Shown here: one piece after another, positions 58,622 through 64,000 of the stretch
Numbering within the stretch: the stretch's first letter is position 1
Layout: every line of letters starts with the position of its first letter
Assembly (NCBI RefSeq): GCF_002251245.1
Contig: NZ_NPJG01000054.1
Coordinates: 1 to 64,000 of the forward strand
DNA from: Prevotella sp. P5-92
GTDB lineage: Bacteria > Bacteroidota > Bacteroidia > Bacteroidales > Bacteroidaceae
DNA length: 64,000 nucleotides
Direction: 5' to 3'
Translations under genes and position numbers: made by a program
Notes under the pieces: model-generated
Told to the model about the DNA's origin: nothing
The model's database searches: none
What the model saw: only the letters and a program-made list of their open reading frames with translations

Positions 58622-58948
58622 GCAAAGGGATAAAGGTTGAAAAGCATCACACCCGAGGGTAAACTACTACTGGCTCGATAGTGGAATAAAGCACTTGTTG
58701 CCATGGTAGAGGCATACGTAAATGAGAATCGCCTTGCCAATGTAATAAGCCACATTGGAGAAGTTTCGTTCCCCAAGGACACCGGCAAGGTGTTGGGAAT
58801 GTTCTGCAAGGATGTGCTCAATGATTTCCTAAAGGAACATGGCGGCAAGTATTCTGGTCTTGACAAATGCGAACAGAAATCTCTTAACAAAGAGGTGAAC
58901 AAACTCTGCTCTGTCGTCCTGACCAAGGAGTATCTGTCAAAACGATAA
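58622..58948 (+). pseudogene. Chimeric fossil: hydrolase pieces joined to the RNA-ligase 3' end
   Basis: Bases 58622-58664 match the hydrolase gene near 43157-43200. Bases 58665-58687 match its end near 44192-44215 (CTGGCTCGATAGTGGAATA). From 58688 the frame KALVAMVEAYVNENRLANVI runs to the stop at 58948 and equals the last 87 codons of the RNA ligase. Three joined pieces in genomic order show a third, deleted copy of a hydrolase-ligase unit. Confidence 0.75.
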
Positions 58949-59016
58949 TCTCTCATCCTCTATTTATATCCCCGTTGAACAGTTATGATTCGACAGGGAT
59001 AATAAAAAACCGAAAA

Positions 59017-59097
59017 TCCCCAAATCTTTTTTCCAAAAATGTAGGAAAATCCCCAAATCTTTTTCCCGAAAATGTAGGAAAATCCCCAAATCTTTGG
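59017..59097. repeat. TCCCCAAATC repeats, 33-bp spacing (copy 3, three units)
   Basis: TCCCCAAATCTTT starts at 59017, 59050 and 59083. This is the longest of the three arrays and follows the worn ligase terminator near 58966-59000. Confidence 0.65.
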
Positions 59098-59128
59098 TGT
59101 CAGAGGTTAATAAAGGAGCTGTCCAAAC

Positions 59129-59221
59129 TTACCTTTGGGTTAGTGTATTCTCTGCCCATTTCTGGCTCATCCATTCCAGGACTGGGGCAGCATGGCAGTA
59201 TTCGTAATCAAGTTTCTTCAT
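59129..59221 (-). pseudogene. Possible HxlR-type regulator stub
   Basis: The minus strand reads MKKLDYEYCHAAPVLEWMSQ, then KWAENTLTQR and a stop. The pattern CxxxxxLxxIxxKW is that of the start of HxlR winged-helix regulators. Only 30 codons remain, so the call is weak. Confidence 0.35.
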
Positions 59222-59245
59222 TTTTCACATATACTATTCAGATAA

Positions 59246-60640
59246 TCAAGCAGTCCAATGCCCTTTGGTGTCAACATACTGAAGGCAGAATGTCATGTAC
59301 GCAGGAATGAAAACAGTGTTTCCATCCACCTTGAGGTTCTTGGGATGAATGACATAGCATCCATCTATCCGCTGGCGGAATCGCTCTTCAAACCTTTGCA
59401 ATGATTTTATCGTGTATCTGTCATTTGACTTCACCTCAATCGGATATACTTTGTATTTCAGTTTACTGTTGTTGGATATCAGAAAGTCAATCTCAATATC
59501 GTTTCTGTGCTTCTCTTCATTGTATTTGGTATAGAAGAACAAACGATGCCCATTTGCCACAAGCATTTGGGATATTACATTCTCATAGAACATACCCTCG
59601 TTTATGGACATCTTGCCAAACAGCAGTTCGCGGTAAAGGTCATTGTCCGTAATCTCATTCTCGCTGAATGTATGGCTTACAAGCAGTCCTGTGTCGCACA
59701 TGTAACATTTCACGTAGGTGCGGTCTTCGTTCAACGACAAACCAACGTTAGGGTCGGAGCAGTTGAAACACTGGTTGACCATCATCGAGTCAGCAAGCCA
59801 GAAGAATGTGTCGTGATATTTTGGGAAAGTGGCGTTCTTGTCAAGTCTGTTCATGACGACACGCCGTTCCTTGTGTGACAGGAAGGCGGGAATTTGGTCA
59901 AACAGGGCAATTACTCCTGACTTGTATGAAGAATGAATCTTCATAATGTCGTTCCTGTACATTTCAAGAATATCGCGTTTTTCCATGTCGGCTTGTCTGA
60001 AGTCTCTGTCGTTATCAATATATGCAAGCACGCTTTGGGGCATTCCTCCAACTATCATGTATTGCCTGAACATCATCATTGCCTTAGCGTGCAATGACTG
60101 TTCGAGAGGCATGAGTTTATCAAAGCACTTCCTGATGTAGCTTACCATCATCTCGTCGCCCAATGCCCATGCAAATTCCTCAAAGTCCATGGGATACATA
60201 GCCAGTCGCCTCTCTTCCGAGGGGAGGGTGATGCCATCCACATTTTCTTTAATGGATATTAGTGAGCCTGTTTCAATATAGTCAAACCTGCCATCTGCAA
60301 CAAGGTATTTCACTGCCTGACGAGCCTTGGGGAAACGCTGTATTTCATCAAATATGACAACCGATTCTCTTCTATACAGTTTTTTATTGTATTCCGACTC
60401 GATTATCATGAAAAACGTGTCAAGGTCGTTGAGGTAATTGTTAAAGGCGGAGATGACAGTGTCGCTCGCCAGGTTGAAGTCGATTAGTATATAGCTTCGA
60501 TATTCGTTTTTTGCGAACTCCTCCACTATGGTTGACTTCCCGATACGGCGTGCTCCCTCTACCAGAAGGGCCTTTGTCCCTCCCGTTTCGCTTTTCCAGT
60601 TCTTCAACTTATTGTAAATCTTGCGCTTGAATACCCTCAT
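59246..60640 (-). CDS. DUF4143-family AAA ATPase 3
   Basis: The 464-residue protein has Walker A GARRIGKST, Walker B SVVIFDEIQRF and the helical middle with YMIVGGMPQSVLAYI. The C-terminal nuclease-like domain reads NDIEIDFLISNNSKLKYKVY and PIEVKS, matching the D...ExK spacing. The ATG follows a strong promoter. It is more distant from ATPases 1 and 2 than a recent duplicate would be. Its control region has 34-bp-spaced repeats of its own. Confidence 0.82.
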   Translation of the reverse strand: MRVFKRKIYNKLKNWKSETGGTKALLVEGARRIGKSTIVEEFAKNEYRSYILIDFNLASDTVISAFNNYLNDLDTFFMIIESEYNKKLYRRESVVIFDEIQRFPKARQAVKYLVADGRFDYIETGSLISIKENVDGITLPSEERRLAMYPMDFEEFAWALGDEMMVSYIRKCFDKLMPLEQSLHAKAMMMFRQYMIVGGMPQSVLAYIDNDRDFRQADMEKRDILEMYRNDIMKIHSSYKSGVIALFDQIPAFLSHKERRVVMNRLDKNATFPKYHDTFFWLADSMMVNQCFNCSDPNVGLSLNEDRTYVKCYMCDTGLLVSHTFSENEITDNDLYRELLFGKMSINEGMFYENVISQMLVANGHRLFFYTKYNEEKHRNDIEIDFLISNNSKLKYKVYPIEVKSNDRYTIKSLQRFEERFRQRIDGCYVIHPKNLKVDGNTVFIPAYMTFCLQYVDTKGHWTA

Positions 60641-60669
60641 AACATTTGCTTTTTATGTATTTTTCGCTG

Positions 60670-60768
60670 CAAAGTTACTCAATAAATCTGGAATGCGCAA
60701 GTTTATTATTCTAAAAAATGTCAATAGTGCGCAGGTTTGCCTGCGGCTGATATGTCAGGAATGCGCAG
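60670..60768 (-). promoter_or_regulatory. Promoter with three 34-bp-spaced TGCGCA repeats
   Basis: On the minus strand CTTG (60698-60701), 20 bp, TAACTTTG (60670-60677) form the promoter of ATPase 3. On the plus strand TGCGCA occurs at 60694, 60728 and 60762, 34 bp apart, each in a context like GGAATGCGCAGGTT. The first copy overlaps the -33 element. Confidence 0.7.
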
Positions 60769-60835
60769 GTTAATGCCCAAAATACCGCCTAAGTTCGGAG
60801 TGAATAACTCCTTTTAACTCAATTAATAACAACCA

Positions 60836-60956
60836 TTATATCTCCTCCCAGAAATCATCTGGCAGGGAGATGTTTTCCACTGCTGCCGCCTCGGCAAAGA
60901 GGGGAGCTATCTCGTCGGGAGAGAAGCCGGCTATGCCACAGCCTATGCGGGTGACG
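60836..60956 (-). pseudogene. 3' fragment of a macro-like gene
   Basis: The frame reads RIGCGIAGFSPDEIAPLFAE, then AAAVENISLPDDFWEEI and a stop, equal to the end of the genes at 45195 and 55852. It is cut by DNA leading into the MITE-like element. Confidence 0.85.
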
Positions 60957-60966
60957 AGAAGTACTT

Positions 60967-61222
60967 AACTCAACTTTCGGAAGTGGAAATTCCAAATGTA
61001 TAAGGGTTTTGTATAAACCTCAGAGTTTAAGAGATTAAGAGCGTTTGTACTATGTAAGAGATTGAATGCCAAGGCATTTTGGGTTCTTAGAGGGCTGCGC
61101 ATGACAACAGCAGCATAGAAACTCTGCGTTCTCCGTCGCTTGCGACCTACTCTATATAAAGCAACAATCTCTTTTCCTCCTTATCTCTGTGGTTTAAAAA
61201 AATTACTTCCGAAAGTTGAGTT
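60967..61222. mobile_element. MITE-like element, complete copy 3 (256 bp)
   Basis: The ends are perfect 18-bp inverted repeats: AACTCAACTTTCGGAAGT (60967-60984) and ACTTCCGAAAGTTGAGTT (61205-61222). Internal arms with CAGAGTTTAAGAGAT and ATCTCTGTGGTTTAAA are also inverted, so most of the element can fold. It has no coding frame and no clear target duplication. It ends 1 bp before the DUF4476 stop codon. Confidence 0.8.
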
Positions 61223-61223
61223 C

Positions 61224-61631
61224 CTAATGGTTTCTACAACCGCCGATAATCCTTGCGGCCTCTTCCTTCTCGCTCTGGAAGGTGAGGGACTCGTAAATCA
61301 GATAGGCATGGCGGGGATCGATGATGCGTGGTGCCATAAAACGGAGAGCCGCTAACTTCTTGTCGCCGAATGAGAAAATGCTCATTATCGACGCACACTG
61401 CTCACATGAATAAAACGCCCCAAGACTTGCCACCTCAATGAGATCCATCTTGCGGTCGTCGAAACTGGCATTCTTCACCTTATCGTATAATATGGCAAAC
61501 TTGTCGTCGCTTAGACAGAACAGTTTTTCTTCTCTTGGCTCACGCTTGCGCCTGAAGTCCTGAGCCTGGGCGTCAATTGCTCCAAATGCCATGCAAGAGA
61601 GCAACATAATGATAAATAATCTACTTTTCAT
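61224..61631 (-). CDS. DUF4476-type secreted protein
   Basis: The ATG at 61631 begins a signal peptide (MKSRLFIIMLLSCMAFGAID). The 135-residue product has the DUF4476 pattern DDKFAILYDKVKNASFDDRK, then ASLGAFYSCEQCASIMSIFS. The function of this family is unknown; it is common in Bacteroidetes exported proteins. It has a consensus promoter upstream. The MITE-like element sits immediately after its stop. Confidence 0.7.
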   Translation of the reverse strand: MKSRLFIIMLLSCMAFGAIDAQAQDFRRKREPREEKLFCLSDDKFAILYDKVKNASFDDRKMDLIEVASLGAFYSCEQCASIMSIFSFGDKKLAALRFMAPRIIDPRHAYLIYESLTFQSEKEEAARIIGGCRNH

Positions 61632-61657
61632 AATAATCACTTTTTGTTATTTTTCGG

Positions 61658-61689
61658 CAAAGGTAATGTCATTTTGCTTATTTCACAAG
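61658..61689 (-). promoter_or_regulatory. Promoter of the DUF4476 gene
   Basis: CTTG (61686-61689), 20 bp, TACCTTTG (61658-61665) on the minus strand, 26 bp before the ATG. Confidence 0.7.
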
Positions 61690-61781
61690 GGAAATTCCCT
61701 ATAAGGCAATAGGAATATTCATACTATGGCATGATTGTCTCCCTCGTTCTCTTTTTTGCTAATATAAGCTATAATTTTCCC

Positions 61782-64000
61782 CTAAAACTGGAAATAGATA
61801 AACGGCTGGATCTCGCTGCTCTTCACTTGGACAATGATATACGCCACAACTACAAGCACAAAGACCTGAAGCAGCAGACCGCCTGATTTCAACGCCAAGA
61901 CACATCGACTGAGAAAGCGGTTGCTGATGTAATGTGAAGCATAGCCAAAAGCCATCAGAGCCATCACTATCCAGTAACTCTTCATCACTTCAGACGCCAT
62001 CTCTGCATGGAAACTTCCAACAATCTGCCAGAGCATCGTCATGCAAGAGCCAAGGTCGGGCATGCGGAACACCATAAACAACAACGCTATGGCATGGAAC
62101 GTCAACACCACTCCAGCCACACGCCTTATGCCACGAGACCTGTAATGGCGACTGCGCCCCAACACCGTCTGACTGAAGAACTTATGAAAGGCTAACAGCA
62201 CTCCATGCACACCGCCCCACACCACGAAATTCCAGCTCGCTCCGTGCCACAGTCCACATAACAACATCGACGAAAGCAAGTTAGTGTATGTGCGCACACT
62301 GCCATGACGGTTGCCACCAAAGGCAATATACACATAGTCGCGAATCCACGACGACAACGAGATGTGCCACCTGCGCCAGAACTCTGTCACACTCGCACTC
62401 TTGAACGGAGCGTTGAAGTTGTCGGGGAAGTGGAAGCCCAACAGCAGGGCAATGCCAATGGCCATGTCGCTATAGCCGCTGAAGTCGCAGTAGATCTGCA
62501 AGGTGTAGCCATAGATGCCAAGAAGATTCTCGAAGCCAGTATAGAGCTGAGGGTTCTCAAACACACGGTCCACGAAGTTGAGGCTGATGTAGTCGCTTAT
62601 TATCGCCTTCTTTGCCAGTCCCATGGCTATCATCATCACTCCACGCGCCATCATCGTCTCGCTCACTCCGCCACGACGGCGGATCTGCGGTATGAAGTCG
62701 CGCGCCCTGACTATCGGTCCTGCCACAAGCTGCGGAAAGAACGACACGTAGAAGGCATAGTCGAGCCACGAGCCTACAGGCTTCAGACGGCGACGATAGA
62801 CATCGATGGTGTAGCTCATGCTCTGGAATGTGAAGAAGCTGATGCCTACGGGCAGCACTATGTCGAGCGGCGTAAACTGACAGCCGCTGAGTCCTGCAAA
62901 GATCGAACCGAAGAAGTTGGTGTATTTAAAATAAAACAGCAGGCCGAGGTCGGTGAGTATGCTCAGCGAAAGCAACGCTCCCCTACCCTTCGTGGCTCGA
63001 GCCATCCAGCGAGCAATGAGATAGTCGGTGGTGGTGACTGCGGCGAGCAGCACGAAATGCAGGCCACTGCTCTTGTAGTAGAAGTAATAAGAGAAAAGCG
63101 TGACAAACATCAGCTTTGCCGTGGTCTTTCCCGACAACATATAGTAGAAGAGCGTAAATACCACAAACATTGCCATAAACAGTCCGCTGCTGAATATCAG
63201 CGGCGACGCCTTGTCGTAAGTCAGCTGTTTTGTCAGCCTCTGCCATACGTCGGTAGAGGTAACTGTCTCTCCACTGTCGTGGGTAGAGGCAACTGTCTTT
63301 TCCCTATTGAGGTTAGAGTTGGCGGCGAGCGATGAGTCGGCGACGTGGTTCTCTTCCTCGGCAGCAGTCTTGGCGATGCTGTCTTCCATTTCGCCGTCGG
63401 CTACCGCCTGAGTGTCAACGGTTTTCACTCCGAGCAGTTCCTTACACACTATCTCGGCAAGGTGCTTTCCGCCTTCGAAGTTTATATGAATATAGTCTTT
63501 GTTAGCCCATCCTTTTTCCACATACTTTGCCATAGACTCGTCGCCTCCCATGGCATTGAAGAGGTCGAAGAACGCCACTCCGCTCTCTGAGGCTATCTGT
63601 CGCTGGTATCTTGCCAACTTCTTCACCGCGTTCATGGTGCGTATTCCGTCGGCCGAGCGTTGGTCGCGGTCGCTCACGTTACATACCATGATCGAAGCTC
63701 CGGGACACGCACGCTTGATCTTCTCCACGATCTCCGTCATCTTCTTCACATAAGCCTTGTAAAACGATTCCGGATTGCCGTCAGCTGCACAGTTTATTCC
63801 GTAGTGGATGATTATCAGGTCGTAAGGTCTCATACGGTAGAACTGCCTCAGCGTGGCGTCGGGTATCTTTGCCAACGAGAATCCAGGCAGTCCGCGCAGT
63901 CCGAGGTTGTCCACCACAATGCCTTTCACTGGTTCGAGCGACGCGCCAAACACTGTTGTTCCCTCGCCCGCCTCAATGTTATATGTAATGGCGTCTGCCC
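61782..64000 (-). CDS. SGNH hydrolase-MBOAT O-acyltransferase (5' end beyond window)
   Basis: The frame stays open to the window edge, so the start is not seen. The visible 739 residues begin in an SGNH/GDSL domain with DLIIIHYGINCAADG and HINFEGGKHL, then an acidic linker. An MBOAT domain with about ten membrane helices follows; it has TEFWRRWHISLSSW and the catalytic His of LCGLWHGASWNF. AlgI-type MBOAT proteins transfer acetyl groups to exported polysaccharides, and the SGNH part often supplies the extracellular transferase. Fusion of the two in one protein suggests a self-contained polysaccharide O-acetylation enzyme. Confidence 0.88.
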   Translation of the reverse strand, partial: ADAITYNIEAGEGTTVFGASLEPVKGIVVDNLGLRGLPGFSLAKIPDATLRQFYRMRPYDLIIIHYGINCAADGNPESFYKAYVKKMTEIVEKIKRACPGASIMVCNVSDRDQRSADGIRTMNAVKKLARYQRQIASESGVAFFDLFNAMGGDESMAKYVEKGWANKDYIHINFEGGKHLAEIVCKELLGVKTVDTQAVADGEMEDSIAKTAAEEENHVADSSLAANSNLNREKTVASTHDSGETVTSTDVWQRLTKQLTYDKASPLIFSSGLFMAMFVVFTLFYYMLSGKTTAKLMFVTLFSYYFYYKSSGLHFVLLAAVTTTDYLIARWMARATKGRGALLSLSILTDLGLLFYFKYTNFFGSIFAGLSGCQFTPLDIVLPVGISFFTFQSMSYTIDVYRRRLKPVGSWLDYAFYVSFFPQLVAGPIVRARDFIPQIRRRGGVSETMMARGVMMIAMGLAKKAIISDYISLNFVDRVFENPQLYTGFENLLGIYGYTLQIYCDFSGYSDMAIGIALLLGFHFPDNFNAPFKSASVTEFWRRWHISLSSWIRDYVYIAFGGNRHGSVRTYTNLLSSMLLCGLWHGASWNFVVWGGVHGVLLAFHKFFSQTVLGRSRHYRSRGIRRVAGVVLTFHAIALLFMVFRMPDLGSCMTMLWQIVGSFHAEMASEVMKSYWIVMALMAFGYASHYISNRFLSRCVLALKSGGLLLQVFVLVVVAYIIVQVKSSEIQPFIYFQF

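Noticed and set aside
58413..58625. Minus-strand frame with octapeptide repeats as a gene
   Set aside because: It has only an alternative start codon, no promoter or ribosome site, and is made entirely of the 24-bp minisatellite.
62304..63335. 343-codon plus-strand frame opposite the MBOAT gene
   Set aside because: It is a shadow of the clearly conserved MBOAT/SGNH frame.

Overview
The window looks like a Prevotella/Segatella-type Bacteroidales chromosome. The evidence is a SusC/SusD pair next to xylanases and esterases, many promoters of the Bacteroidetes form TTTG-N19/21-TAnnTTTG, weak ribosome binding sites, and an SGNH-MBOAT acyltransferase. No tRNA or rRNA gene was recognised. All calls come from reading the sequence; no database search was possible.

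Region 1 (1-5.6 kb) is worn accessory DNA. It holds the tail of an XRE-type regulator, the 5' stub of a DUF4143 ATPase with its promoter, an IS1380-type transposase remnant, an intact GH106-type alpha-L-rhamnosidase, a frameshifted AraC-type regulator, and a complete IS3-family (IS150-group) insertion sequence with a 4-bp target duplication.

Region 2 (5.6-18.8 kb) is a defence island. One minus-strand operon runs XRE, AlbA_2/Schlafen-like regulator, type III Res, type III Mod, then a 1313-residue NACHT ATPase with a C-terminal PD-(D/E)XK-like domain, then two small coupled ORFs. Divergent to it is a second XRE gene followed by the decayed tail of a second AlbA_2-type gene, two small genes and more remnants.

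Region 3 (18.8-41.1 kb) is a xylan utilisation locus: a GH10 xylanase interrupted by a carbohydrate-binding module, a double esterase, a GH2 enzyme, a GH3 beta-xylosidase, SusD, SusC, GH43-CE1, GH10-CE1, and a CE6-type acetyl xylan esterase. Together these would cut the xylan backbone, strip acetyl, feruloyl and arabinosyl side groups, import oligosaccharides and finish them to monomers. SusD and metallophosphatase remnants lie between the double esterase and GH2.

Region 4 (41.1-61.6 kb) is a mosaic of toxin, RNA-repair, ADP-ribose and restriction genes. It has two near-identical zeta-toxin modules, an alpha/beta hydrolase, an Rnl2-type RNA ligase, stand-alone and sigma-fused macro-like proteins, three DUF4143 ATPases, and an operon of Sel1 protein, McrB with an inserted EVE-like domain, McrC and ADP-ribosylglycohydrolase. 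Between them lie fragments of the same genes and three copies of a MITE-like palindromic element. The most unusual pattern is that promoters of the DUF4143 ATPase genes and their fossils each sit in a private set of repeats, often spaced 32-34 bp.

Region 5 (61.2-64 kb) returns to ordinary genes: a DUF4476 secreted protein and an SGNH-MBOAT O-acyltransferase cut by the window end.
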